Assembly (NCBI GenBank): GCA_012932295.1
Contig: JAAONU010000006.1
Location: 29,972,882-30,036,881 of the forward strand
Source: Cyclina sinensis
Lineage: Eukaryota; Mollusca; Bivalvia; Venerida; Veneridae
Direction: 5' to 3'
DNA: 64,000 nucleotides
The position numbers and the translations under genes were made by a program. How positions within the stretch are numbered: position 1 is the first letter of the stretch; each line of letters begins with the position of its first letter. Shown here one piece after another: positions 37,819 to 49,506 of the stretch. Under the pieces are notes generated by a model. The model ran no database searches, had not been told where the DNA came from, and worked only from the letters and a program-made list of their open reading frames with translations.

Positions 37819-38028
37819 CATTTAAAAACATTGATATAATTGCAGTTGGAAGCAAAATGGTTTCGTGCATTCATTTTTATGATGTTTTTTTTTCCCAAAT
37901 TTACCACTTCATATGATATTATTTGAGCTTAAGGAACGGACTATTCAAAGTTTTCTTTACTCTTCAAAATGGCTTCTTCAGTACGGTGTCAACTGATAAC
38001 ATCTGTTTTGATTTTCTATTATCTTATA

Positions 38029-38955
38029 AAGTTATGTCGTTGATAACTAATGGCATTATTTACTGAAATTGATGGTTAATATTGTTATTTTATTTTGAAA
38101 GCTTTGGTAAAATAATCAATTCAAATTGCAACTATGTTTCACACATTTTGTTTCTCGAGAAACAGCCTTTGGATAAATTCCGTATTTTACCTGTATGATG
38201 TAGGTTTTAAATTTAAATATTAGCAGAGGTAATGCATTATATAAAAATGTTAAAGAATTAAGATAATTTCAGTTTTGACAAACAATTCTAGAAACAACTG
38301 TTTCGCGCTCAAGACTTGTTATGATTCTGCTAGAAAAAATATGAACGATTGAAAGGTTGTTAACCATGCAATATTTAATTTTAGTCCCAATGCTGTGAAC
38401 TAAAAATTCACACCACCCTCGATTCTTATTAGCTACATCGTCCGCTTCAAGAACCGATTGTTCGAATCATGCTAGATCTAGTTCTAACAAAGCAGATTTG
38501 TGAGATTCCAGCTGGCTAAAGGAAAGTGTCTTTCTTATTACATTTTGCGGCATGTAAATAAAGAAATTTGTAAAAAACATGTATACTTTTACAGTGTTGT
38601 TAATGTTGAGAGGCTTGCAATTAAGTGGTAGTGGTACTTTTATTTACACGTATGTTATTTCATCTTATATTTCCTTTCTTCTCATTCCCTTTCCATTTTA
38701 TTTGAATCCCTTGTGATCCATTGTGTTGCTTTATTTTACTTTGCGTTATTTTACCTTTTTGCTAAGCTTAACTTTGCCTTTGTCGAGTCTCTTAGCCTTA
38801 AATGTCATGATAATAACATCTGATTAAGTGTAACTGTCGGACGACGCCGTGCTTTGTTTTCAGTTGAAATGTTGCAGTTTTTTTCGGGTACAGTGTATAT
38901 GTATTAAGAACATGTGTTGTGTGTCGTGTGACGCCCTAATCTCTAAGCAATAAGC
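38029..38955. other. Unique spacer, no gene seen
   Basis: Lies just past the right edge of block 1. AT-rich, with no coding frame, repeat family or RNA gene recognised. Confidence 0.5.
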
Positions 38956-41220
38956 AATTAAGTCATTTGGAGTGGATTTCTGGAGTAAAAACCTTTTATC
39001 AAATTTTGTTTCAAATTCAAACCTTCATCGCTTTCCCCTTTTACTGTTACACATTTTTCTAACATTTTACCTGTTCATAAATTGCCTATAAACCGTCATT
39101 AGTGTAAGAGAGACACTGATTTACAGCACTGTTATGATATTGATATACCGTGTTTCGGGGAGGGGGAGGGAGAGATCTGTAATAAAACAATTTCTGATAC
39201 TGTTTATTGTTGTCTAAGTCACTGGTTAATGTGTTTAGTACAAAGAACAATAATAAAATAATTTCAATAATGAATAACCTTTAAAGTTCAGAATATGATG
39301 AAAAGTTATTACATAAGAATACAATCTGAAATTGACTTTCGAAGTTATCAAATATAAAGACACATTGAAGTTAGGGAATTAACCAATAATTCATATTGGA
39401 ATATACACTCGCTTGTCAGTGAAAAAGTACCGAGAGCTTTGCCCCAGTTGACTAACCCCAGTTAAACAAAATTTATATAAAACAATAAATAAAAAAGTTT
39501 GTATAAGCCTATCTTTATATTTATCAAATTGTTTAGGACAGATTGAAAAATACTGTTTAGAAACATAAAATATACTGTGTTTCACAAAAAAAAAAAAAAA
39601 TAATGAATGAACCTTATAGTAAATATCAGTAAATAAAATTATCACCAATAAAATCAATTTATATAAAAAATAAATTGATTACTATGCCATGAGACCAAAG
39701 TAACCTATTTCAGGCTGGCAAAAATAAATTATCATGTAAACCAATTTTTCTTAAAATAATCTATCTTCTAAAACAAATAAAACATTGTTTCATTGAATTC
39801 AGATTATACAGAAATTATTATAAAATGTATCTGTAATAGTAAAACTTAGTAAATGGCAAGTCACTACTAAAATTGTTGAAAATCTTTGAATTTTAAAGAA
39901 AGAAAAAATAGTAAAATACCTGAGCATAAAATAAAACAAAATAAAATGCACATACCTGTAATAAAACAATCCAATGTTTTTCTTATACTGTTTATTGTTG
40001 TCTAAGTCACTGGTGAATGTGACTTGACCAAAAACAGTCTCAGGTTTTATACAGGTTGGCATGATACACTGAGTCTTTGATCTCAAACTGGCATATTTAC
40101 AACTGCAATTTTTGACAGAATGATAATTGCCAATCAGTATTTCAAAAGAATTGGAAATACATAATCCAGCAAGTCTGACGCGTTGACACCTTTACATCCT
40201 AACTTTATTTATAAGTCACAAATGTCAGTCTTAAGAATTTGCCTACAGCACGGAAGATCAATTATCTCAAATATGGTGTTTTTATTATTTTATCCTTTTA
40301 ATTTTAACTTTAAGCTTAACAATGTTTAAAAGAAATTCAATATGTAAAATAGTAAGAATTTTTAATTGTTTCAAAAAGAAATCATCATTTACATAAATAA
40401 CATTAATAATTACCTTTAGGTCTGAAAAACAAACATTTCCATAATAAACATGATTATATGATTTTGTTGAAGAAAATATAATATTTCACATACATAAAAC
40501 ATTTGCATTATAACAATATTTTCGGGATTCTCAAGTCTCCTAAAAGGATTGTTAGTCGACTTTTGTCTAGAGTAAAATGAAAAAAAAACAATGAAGAGAA
40601 TGACTTTTAACTTCGTAATATGATAAAGGGCATTGAGAGTAAATTTTTTGTGCACAAGAACTACTAATCTTGACTTAGAACATTATGCTTGCCAGGGGCA
40701 CAACTCTAAAACTATTAAAGGCATTAAATTAATATTGGGCACATAAAGAGGGGAGTGGCAGGAAGTGCAGGGTACAAGAACGATAACTCTTACTGCCCCA
40801 ATTTTAGCTCATCTGTTTTCAAAAAAAAAGGTCAAGCTATTATGGTTGCTTATTCGATAGGCGTCGTCATGGGAGGCATCGTGCAAAACCTTTAATGTAG
40901 TTTATTATTCATAAACCGTAAGGCTTAGCGTTTGAAATTTGGTGTGAAGCATTTCTAGTGGACCTCTTCCATGTTACTTCAAATCATGACCCAAATGTCA
41001 ATATTCGCCCCGCCCGCGGGCTTATTTATAGTTATATATGAAAAAACTTTGAAAATCATCTTCTCTAAGCCCACTTGCAACATACATTGAAATTTGATGT
41101 GAGGCATCCTCTTGTAGACCTCTACCAATTTATTCATATTCTGTCCCTGGGGAGAACATAAGCCACACCCCAGGGGTCACTTGGTTACGCACTGACTTTT
41201 TAAGCCAAAAAACTTTGGGA
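38956..41220 (+). repeat. Dispersed repeat (copy 2 of 3), split by a ~1.37-kb insertion
   Basis: 38956-39150 matches 13620-13760 and 49125-49290; the match resumes at about 40520 ('attctcaagtctcctaaaaggattg') and continues to about 41220, like 13770-14600. The intervening 39150-40520 is an insertion compared with the other two copies. It holds a candidate exon at 39956-40102 and a partial duplicate of it at 39179-39240. Confidence 0.7.
39956..40102 (-). CDS. Candidate exon of an unrecognised gene
   Basis: The minus-strand segment is open for 48 codons between a plausible acceptor (AAAATTGCAG) and a strong donor (TTACAG|GTATGTG). The peptide includes CIMPTCIKPETVFGQVTFTS and then DLDNNKQYKKNIGLFYYR. 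The alternation in VFGQVTFTS...IGLF is loosely like a beta-strand protein of the Cu/Zn superoxide dismutase-like kind, but I would not name it on that. The 3' half is duplicated at 39240-39179, where GT after the CAG is replaced by AT, so that copy is dead. No neighbouring exon was found. Confidence 0.35.
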
Positions 41221-41269
41221 AAGCACAGAGCCTGGAACTTTACTATTTACTTACATGGGGTGGGAAATT

Positions 41270-41480
41270 ACTTCCCTCCACCCCACTCCTGCATAGGACC
41301 CTCAACTTTTCATGCCCCGCCAACCATTTTTTTCTTCTTTCTTTTTTTTCTATCTGTAGGTACATGCTCCCTGCCTGACTCCCCACCCCAGCCCACCCAT
41401 TTTTGTCCTTTTTTATACGTAAGAACTCCCCTTCCCTTACCCTCCCCACTTATTTTCTATTCCTTTTCCTTTTTTATGTG
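41270..41480. repeat. Pyrimidine-rich tract
   Basis: Strongly C/T-biased on the + strand with A/G on the other, in two imperfect copies of 'ttttta..cgtaggtacatgc' (41357 and 41480) flanked by 'ccccacc' runs. A related tract lies at 42230-42360. The open frames over it reflect composition and not a gene. Confidence 0.55.
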
Positions 41481-41494
41481 TAGGTACATGCCGC

Positions 41495-42170
41495 CAATCC
41501 TGATCAAACGATATATAATACACTTGCATGATAATCTAGCTTGGGATTGCATTATTGTATTATTGGCAGTTGGGTAACTGTTACTAACAAGAAATGTTTG
41601 AATTCCAGTCATATACTTAAGATTGAAATGACAAATTTTGACTAAGCTAGGTGTTAAGCACCCTTGCATGAAAACCTAGCTTGATTTTATCTGCAGTCAG
41701 TCTGGTCAATGTCAAGGTCACTGTTACTAAAAAAGAAAATTGGTTTCCCGTCAATAGTTGAAGTATTTATTGGTCAATCTTGACCTATATTAATATATAT
41801 ATAACACCCTTGAACGGAACCTAGCTTAGGATTGTATTATGATCAAGGTCACTTTAACTAAAAATAGTAAATCAGTTACTGTTACATAACTTGGATTTCA
41901 ATTGAGCGATCTTGATGATACTTTGTATACTTGTAGCATCTTGACATATGCATGCCTTTTTTAAACACTCAGCGTGATTGTTATGGCTTCATGCAGATTA
42001 AATATATATTTTGCATTGCTCAAATGTTTAATATCATATAATCTCTAGTTTTTGTGGCATAGTTATAATTTTTAGTCCTTAGTCATGAGTTCTTTGGTTT
42101 AGATCAGGTTCACAGTTGTCTTTAAAAAAGACAATTTTCTTTTGTAAAATTATTTGGTTAAAACGTTGAA
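41495..42170 (-). repeat. Inverted partial copy of the 28.64-29.3 kb segment
   Basis: Read on the minus strand, 42140-41495 matches 28650-29280 and 54985-55760. It includes GACAACTGTGAACCTGATCT (28671 on +; its reverse complement near 42104), the run to 'aaccaatttt' and the 130-bp repeats with 'cccaagctaga/gtt'. This is a third copy, flipped, lying in the spacer just left of block 2. Confidence 0.85.
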
Positions 42171-43290
42171 AATCTGGTTTCGTCGCGTGGCGGCATTTCT
42201 TGTTTTTTGTTTTGTTTTTTGTTTTTGTTTTTTTTTTACTTTTTTTATCCTTAGGTACTTGCTCCCCAAATCCGGTGTTCTCTGTCCCCATCCCTCTTAA
42301 AAATATTTTTGTTTGACTTTTTTGCATAAGTTCATACCCCCCTCTTCCCCCTTTCGAGCCCCCTCTCTGTATCGAGCTTAGTCATTTTGATAGTATAGTT
42401 TGGTAGAAAATTTTGTGAGGAATCTTGGTAGTCACAAGAACTATATCCCTACCTAGCTTATTTACTTCTTTTTTATTTTACTTTTAGACTGATCTCTTGG
42501 TATCTATTCAGAAATCGTTAGAACTCAGAGATATGAAAAACAAAAGAAATATGATATAAACATTTACTCAAATTTACTGAGTTGTAAACAATAAATATTA
42601 TGTCAAAAAAATCTTAAATAATCTATGAATTCATTAACACTTCATAAAAAATCAAACTATTTATTCCTAAAAAAATAAAGCCCTGAAAGTGTTGATGCTG
42701 GGGTGGGGTTGAGACGGGGGAAGTGGGGGAAGGTTTGAAAGGTGATAAAACAATATAGAACTAAGACTTCAATGCCATTTTTCAGATATTTCCTTGAAGA
42801 TTACAAAGTAAGGTTTACTAGGAAGAATCAGATTTATCTGACATTTTACTTATGGGTTACCTAGTAAGAATATAAACATTTAGGCCAATCCTTTTGGTAA
42901 GGAGCTCAGCAACAAAAAACCTCCTGAAAAGGTTACCCTGACTCTACTGTACCAAGGAAAGATAGCCAAGGAAAAAGTTGTCAAAATTGTGTAGCAAGTT
43001 AGGAGCAAGACCTGTAATTTGATATGTGAATAAACTCTCAGGAGTGCTTTTGGAAAACAAGGATAAACTTATCTCAAATGATTAGGGTGAGTTTCAACAT
43101 CGCAGATGAATGGGTTGCTAGGAATGCAAAGTGAAACTGAAGGAAGAAAAATACATACGAGGCCAAATATAACAAACCATTTTAGAATCAACAATTTAGT
43201 ATTTCTAAGAGATATAGAAGTACTAAAAGTTACTTTCGCAACATATGTATATAAAGACTGCTTAGAAAATTAATTAAATTGCTGCATTAA

Positions 43291-43706
43291 AGAGGCTGAA
43301 CTCCAGATTTGATATAAAAAATTTTTTTTTACTTAAATTAAATATCTAGATGCCGTGAGATTATAACAACATGATATTTTACTTCAGAACAGTCAAAAAA
43401 GAACAAAAAAAATATATTCGCTTCAGTCGGTTTTGAACTCTGGACCCTTATGTTAACAAAATATTAACAACGCTTTAACTGTCACCACTATCGCCTCACA
43501 TGAAATAACTATTGTTTACTTTAAATCTTATACATAGTTATATAGTTACGGTATAGCACTATGAAAGGAAAAAAATCAATTTATAGTGTGATTAACTGAC
43601 TTATTTTTTGTCAGTTAGTCAGTTTTTAAGTATTAATCATAAATATCACAAGAAATTTATAATACAAGAAAACTTTCTTTTTTGTGTCATCTGGAGCACA
43701 GCCCCT
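43291..43706. mobile_element. 416-bp TTAA-flanked terminal-inverted-repeat element
   Basis: Flanked by TTAA at 43287-43290 and 43707-43710. The ends are inverted: left AGAGGCTGAACTCCAGAT, right (reverse complement) AGGGGCTGTGCTCCAGAT. Units A (8146) and B (19286) show the unfilled site with a single TTAA in 'gctgcattaaga'. TTAA target duplication is the signature of piggyBac-type transposition, so this is probably a non-autonomous piggyBac-like MITE. It carries a tRNA-like segment on its minus strand (43500-43430: GATAGTGGTGACAG ... GAGTTCAAAACCG) and no transposase. Confidence 0.9.
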
Positions 43707-44459
43707 TTAAGACTAAGATCAGGCACCGGATTGATTATCTGATTACAAATCTATCAAGTTCAAGGGATACAATCAAACAGCTCATGAAAATATAAAATAT
43801 TTTGAACTTTTTTGTTCACTAAATATAAAATGACTCCTTGATATAATCAGGTTACTATACTTTGTTAAGAGAAGATTGTTATGAGGGCTGTATATTGTTA
43901 TCAGATCTACTGCATGATGTCATATTTAATATCATGAGTTTTAGTGCAATCTTGGAATCAAGTTTTGGTTTCCAATGCCACCTGTGATATGTTTATTCAT
44001 TTTTGTACTTCAACAGTGTTCTAAGTTATATATAAAGCAGACTCAAGTGATACTTACTATCTTTCTTTTCTTCACTATATGTGAACCAAATGTTATTCTT
44101 ATTCTTTGGTTTAAGCATTGTTTACATAACAATTTTATGCAATTGTGAATGACATAAAGATTAAAAAAATGTCATCCTCCATTTTCACCAAAGTGAGTAA
44201 GGCTACCAAAAATACAAAATCTTTCACAACAATAATGTTCCATTTAATTGTTTTTTGAGTCAAGTATGAGCTAGGAATAAGATATATTTTTTCATTAAAA
44301 AATCTAAAAAAATATGAGTAATAATAAAGACTGAGTTTATTCAAAGACATTCATTCATTTTGTTAAGTCTGCCATGTCACCTAAAATAATATCACCAAAA
44401 ACAGTGTTAGATGATATTATGTTTACAACAACAATTGTGTGACTTTTATGAAAAATCAT

Positions 44460-47400
44460 ACACTTTTATTTTATTTCCACTGGGATATCCTACAACCATC
44501 TTTGACATTTCTTTGTTGCAACATATATCTTGAATATAATTTTCTTTTTTTATCACCCCACCAATAAGCTCCCCATCCAGTCAAAAGTGTAGCACATTCT
44601 TGGATCTATAGTCACATACAAGCAGGCTGCCTCTACCTGTAAGAAAACAACCTCGAGCTCCACTTATCTGTAAACCACTAAATGTTCCATTATAAATTGT
44701 CCATTACTGTCCAGTACAATCAGTCCATCAAAGGGTGTCCTTTAAACACTCTGCATTTGATGTCTGCAGCCTTTGTTTCTCAAAATTATGGTTTTCATGG
44801 TGGACATTCAGGGTTTTCAGAGTTAATTCCAGGTCATGTCTGCTTCCTTCAACACCAGTTATACCGTGGTTATTTTGAAGAAATTCAGGAATGTAGAAGA
44901 TATTCTGGCATAGCCTAATGGAATAATAATATCTTTATAGTAACCTTTGTACATATAATCACACGGGAAAGCTTCAGTGTTGGAATTCATTATAATGCAG
45001 CCAGTAAGTTAAAGAATGGATAATAAGTCACTGAGTTAATGATTAGGTTTAAAATACAAATGATTTTTTTTCTTTTCTATTTTATTTTTTTTTAAACAGA
45101 GAAGCTTACAAATTCATAAGTAGAACCTGAGACATTTTGATGAACTTTTAGAAATAAAATATATGTTTGGAAATTCAACAATTTTTTCCTATAACGCTAA
45201 ACAAACTTTTATGAAACATGCCTGGGATATTCCTTAAACGAGGCTCTACCAACGTTTTTCAAAGCATTGAATTCAATCAAGAACTCTGGTTGCTATGGAA
45301 CAAAATGGAAAAAACTTTAAAAATCTTCTTGTCTGAATCCACAAGGCCGATGATGAGCCTTAAGATTTGGAATGAAGCATTGTTTGATGAACCTCTACCA
45401 AGTTTGTTCAAATTATAATCCTGGGATAAAGATTCGTCTTGCCCCAGGAGTCAATTGATTTAACATAGTCTTATATAGGGAAATCTTAAAAATCTTCTTG
45501 TCTGAAGCTTAGATATTTTTAATGGAGCATCAGCTAGAGGTCCTCTACCTAGTTTGTTCAAATTATGGCCCTTGGGCAAGAATTGGCCCTTCCTCAGGGG
45601 TCACTTGATTTTATTAGACTTACATATAAGAAAAAACTGGAAAAATCTTCGTTTTGGAACAAGAAAGCCAAGGTCATTTTTTTACATAGAGCATCAGCTC
45701 AAGCCCCTCTGCCAAGATTGTTCAAATTACGCCCCTGTGGTCATTAATAGCCCAGCCCTGGAGTAACTTGATTTTACGTAGACTAATATGGTGAAGACTT
45801 AAATCTTCTTGCCTGAAACCACAAAACCTAGAACTTAGACATTTTACATAGAGCATCAGCTAGAGGTGCACTACAAAGTTTGTCCAAATTATGGCCTTTG
45901 GTCAAAATTGGCCCCACCAGCGGGGGTGGGGGGACGTTCCTATTTGTGCAAGATATTTAATCTTTAAAATTCTTCTTGTGAGAAATCGTAAACTTTAGAC
46001 CTAAGATTTTTTGCATGGAGCATCATCTAAAGGTCCTTTACCAAGACTGTTCAAATTATGCCCCTTTGGTCATTAATAGCCTTGCCCCGGGGTCTCTTGA
46101 CTTTACATAAGCTTATATTGGGAAGACTTTAAAATTTTCTCGTCTGAAACCACAAGACCTTGAACTTAGACATTTTGCATAGAACATCAGCTAGAGGTCC
46201 TCTACCAAGTTTGTTCGGATTATGCTCCTGGGGTCAGAATTGGTCCCACAGTGGGAATCTTATTAGTGCAAAATATTAAATCTTTAAAATCGTCTTGTGA
46301 GAAACCAAGACTTTTTGAATGGAGCATCATTAGGAGGTCCTCTGCTAAGATTGGTAAAAAAATGCACATTGTGTCATTTATAGCTTTGCCCCGGAGTTCA
46401 CTTGATTTTACATAGGTTTAAAGAGGGATTCTTTTTTGATTCTTCTTATCTGAAACCACAAGACCTAAAGCTTTAATATTTTGCATTGAGCACAAGCTTG
46501 AGGTCTTTTACCAGTTTATTTTTCAAAATATGTCCCTGTGTCAAAATTGGCCCTGCCCCATGGTTCATTTGCTTTTACTTAGACTTATATAAGAAAATCT
46601 TAAAAAAAACTTCTTGTCTGAAAACACGAGGCTTCGAACTTAGATTTTTTGCGTAGAGTATAATCTAGATGTCCACTACCAAGGTTCTTCAAATTATGCC
46701 CCGTTGGTCATTTGGTCAAATTTAGCTCTTGGGGGTTTCACTTGATTAACATATAGAGAAAACCTCACAAAATCTTCTTGTCTGAAACCACAAAGCCAAG
46801 CAGAAGCATTTTTGGATGGTGCATTAGCTAGAGGACCTCTACCAAAATTGTTCAAATGGTTTTGCCCAGGGGTGGGTTGATTTTACATAGGCTGGATGAG
46901 ACTTAAAAAATCTTCTTGTCTGAAAACACTTAAATAGAACTTAGATATTTTGCATAGAGCATCGGCTAGAGGTCTACAACCAAGTTTGTTCAAATTATGC
47001 CCCTTGAGTCAAACACCTAAAATTTATTTGCATGGAGCATAAACTGGAGGTCCTCTACTAAGATTATTCTAATAATGCCCCTTGAGTTATAAATAACACT
47101 ATCTTGAGGGGTCACGCGATATTGCATAAGCTTATATTGAGAAGACTATAATATCTTGTCTGAAACCACAAGGCCTAGAACTTATATATTTCGCACATAG
47201 TATCAGCTTGAGGTTGTCTACCGAATTTGTTCAAATAATGCGCCTTGGTTGAAAATTGGCTCCTCCCTGGGGGTAGGTTAAATTCATATAGATTTATATA
47301 GGGAGAACCTTATAAAATCTAATTCTGATGTTTACACAACAAAGGCCCTAAGCCAAGGTTTCCAGGTGAGTGATCCAGGGTCATCATGACCCTCTTGTTT

Positions 47401-47916
47401 TTACATTTTGATTTGAGATAGAACTTTACAATGCACAAGTACACACATCTGAAATAATCATTAAAGAATTAGCAATAAAAACTAAAGAAAAAAACCTGAA
47501 ATGTGTACCTGTGATCTATTGTCATACATGTACCGCAGCCAACATCATCATGGTTTTGACAGTACATATCAGTATAATAATGTCTGTGTCGAACACATTT
47601 TTCCGTTGGTAATGGGGGCTGTTCCTTAGGACTGGAGTCTGGCTTTGTTGAGGAGTGCTCAGTCCTTGAGCCTGATTTCTTTGTGGTCTGTTTATTGATG
47701 GAGCAAGATGGAAACTGAGTTTTTTCGAGAATTTTATGTCCCATATATATCGAAATTTCCTCATGAACTTTGACACACATTGGGCAGTAATAATCATCAC
47801 ATTCTGCACAGTATTTTTTCAGCCTCACGATTTTTACCTTTGCGTTTACAGACATAACACAACAGATCAGATGTTACGTCAGACAAAATATCTGTATTTA
47901 CACCTCTTTATGCCAT
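44460..47916 (-). pseudogene. TRIM-like pseudogene C: B-boxes kept, NHL mostly deleted
   Basis: Exon 1 (47916-47509) would start at ATG 47916-47914, but codon 3 is TAA (47910-47908), and one extra A near 47814-47819 shifts frame before KYCAECDDYYCPMCVKVH. From there the frame is open through the linker (QTTKKSGSRTEHSSTKPDSS) and a second B-box (CVRHRHYY..CQNHDDVGCGTCMTIDHR) to the donor CACAG|GTACAC. Exon 2 starts at 44914 (TTAG|GCTATGCC), encodes a coiled-coil start (CQNIFYIPEFLQNN, LELTLKTLNVHHENH) in a frame that unit B has lost, then stops at about 44735. There a deletion of roughly 570 bp compared with B joins it to the last NHL blade (GLIVLDSNGQ). It is useful as the best guide to the ancestral exon 1 and exon 2 start. 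Confidence 0.87.
45290..47400 (+). repeat. ~160-bp tandem repeat array in the intron of TRIM-like C
   Basis: About twelve units. The 'ggtcctctaccaag'-type motif recurs near 45539, 45697, 45864, 46033, 46194, 46336, 46499, 46669, 46831, 46969, 47049 and 47211, mostly 158-170 bases apart. The tail 'gtgatccagggtcatcatga ccctcttgtt' closes the array. Same position and orientation as in unit B. Confidence 0.88.
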
Positions 47917-47921
47917 TTTGA

Positions 47922-49114
47922 TTTAATTTTACCAAGTTCATTCCTACTTTCTTTTCCAGTTTTCTGAAATCCGTTTTTTTAAACAAACAGCAATTTTAAC
48001 TTAAGGGCTTAACCCTTGATCAGTATTGAGTGATTATGAAAAGTTTAATATTTTATCATTTACATTGTTTATTGTATCTTTTTGATATAAAAATTATGAT
48101 CATTTGTCCCTGTACTATGAACTAACACAACCTTGCATTGTGTGTATCGATAAGATTTAGGCCATTAAAAAATCGATGTGTTTATATCTTAACTCATTTA
48201 ACATCTAGCCTTTGCTGGTAAATTAAAATACAAAGGTATCTGTAAGGTAACTAAAGAAGTATTTATAATTTTTAAACCGGTTTAACCTCTAGACTATAGA
48301 AATTTCACAATGTTCTGTTTAAATATACAAACTTTGTGTATTTATTGAGTGAGTCTGTAATTGACTGTTTGGTTATTGTCTCTGGTATGGTTTAATGAAT
48401 TGTCATTTACTCATTTAATTATATAATATACTAATGCTTTATTGGCTTAAATTACTTAACATGTATTTACTTCATTTATTTACTTTGTTTAGTACAGTGT
48501 ACTTGCGATGTTTCGCAATGTAAACAAAAGACAAGGTACATGTACTGTCACAGGTCACATGAAAGATATGAGACAGGATGAAAGAATATACCATTTTAGC
48601 ATAAAGTGACTGTCTTATATATGTAAGAATATATGTCATAATTCTAAATAGGCATGGATTTATATTAAGAAAATTCTGTTTTCTTCGAACTCATGTAAAG
48701 GTTAATTATACTGAAGGAATCATTACCTAAAGGCATGGTGTCAGTCAAATATTATAAGAACATCAGTCTAATTGTATGCATTAGGATCAAATAGAGAGTT
48801 GCTGTACCTTTTTGTATGGGTGGATTGTGAATTCACAATCAATTATTGAACATTAAAACTTTCTTAGTGTTTAGTTCAGGCTTGAGTCAAATGCTGTGAA
48901 CATTTGTTCTTCTTAACATTATCAATTATTTTCCCTTTTATTGAGAGTAAGCCTATGAAATGTAAATTCAGTATATCATTGGGTAAATTCAGGGTAGGTT
49001 TAATGTTACTGTTAATTTTTTGTTTATTTAAGAAACATTTCTTGCAATTAAAATTGTTGGATAAGGTGAGTTTCCTTACTGTCTTCATTTGGTATGAGAG
49101 TTTACAAAAAACAA
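47922..49114. other. 5' flank of TRIM-like C, then unpaired DNA
   Basis: 47922-48690 matches the 5' flank of copy B. 48695-49114 has no partner in block 1. No gene is recognised; the paired open frames at 48876-49122 lie on opposite strands of the same AT-rich DNA and lack support. Confidence 0.5.
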
Positions 49115-49506
49115 TTCAGTAATTTCGAATGGATTTCTGAAGTAAAAACCTTTTATGAAATTTCATTTCAAATTCAAACTTTCACTTTCCCCTTTTACTG
49201 CAACACATTTTTCAAACCTGTTTACTCATTCAAAATGGCCTTTAAACTGTCATTAGTGTAGTAGAGACACTGATTTGCAGTACTGCCATGATAGGTTCGG
49301 GATTCTCAACTCTCTTTTAAGGACAGTAGTCGGATTTAGTCAAGAGTATAATTTTAAAACCAATGAAAGGATTGACGTATTACTTAATAAGATGATACAG
49401 GACATTGAGAGTAAGTTCAATGCACAAGAGCCATAAGTAATCTTGACTTGTTTTCTCAGTATCTCCCGTTAGAACGTTTTACTTGCCTGGGACGCAACTA
49501 TAACAC
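49115..49506 (+). repeat. Dispersed repeat, copy 3 of 3
   Basis: Matches 13615-13980 and the split copy at 38956/40520 ('ggatttctgaagtaaaa', 'gtagagacactgatttgcag', 'aatcttgacttgttttct'). It is cut on its right side by the inverted-repeat element that begins at 49507. Confidence 0.8.

Larger units (their letters stand above)
15670..38028 (+). repeat. Segmental duplication, block 1
   Basis: This block matches 42370-62080 in the same order and orientation over most of its length. Landmarks (block 1 / block 2): 23700/47815 B-box exon; 26042-26193/51082-51233, where I count three differences in 152 bases; 27458/54310; 30170/56630 minisatellite; 31320/57825 and 37027/60013 foldback ends; 37407/60426 Tc1 ends. 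The left edge starts at about 15670/42370 ('ttagtcattttgat') and the right edge fails after 38025/62078. The two are tandem, separated by about 4.3 kb. Many indels, mostly transposons and tandem-unit changes, set them apart. Confidence 0.95.

Noticed and set aside
41215..41577. 120-codon proline/phenylalanine-rich frame
   Set aside because: It comes from a pyrimidine-rich tract, has no domain, and overlaps the inverted repeat copy.
42079..42327. Lys/Thr-rich 82-codon frame (minus)
   Set aside because: Its low-complexity peptide comes from T-rich runs at 42199-42245; part of it lies in the inverted repeat copy.
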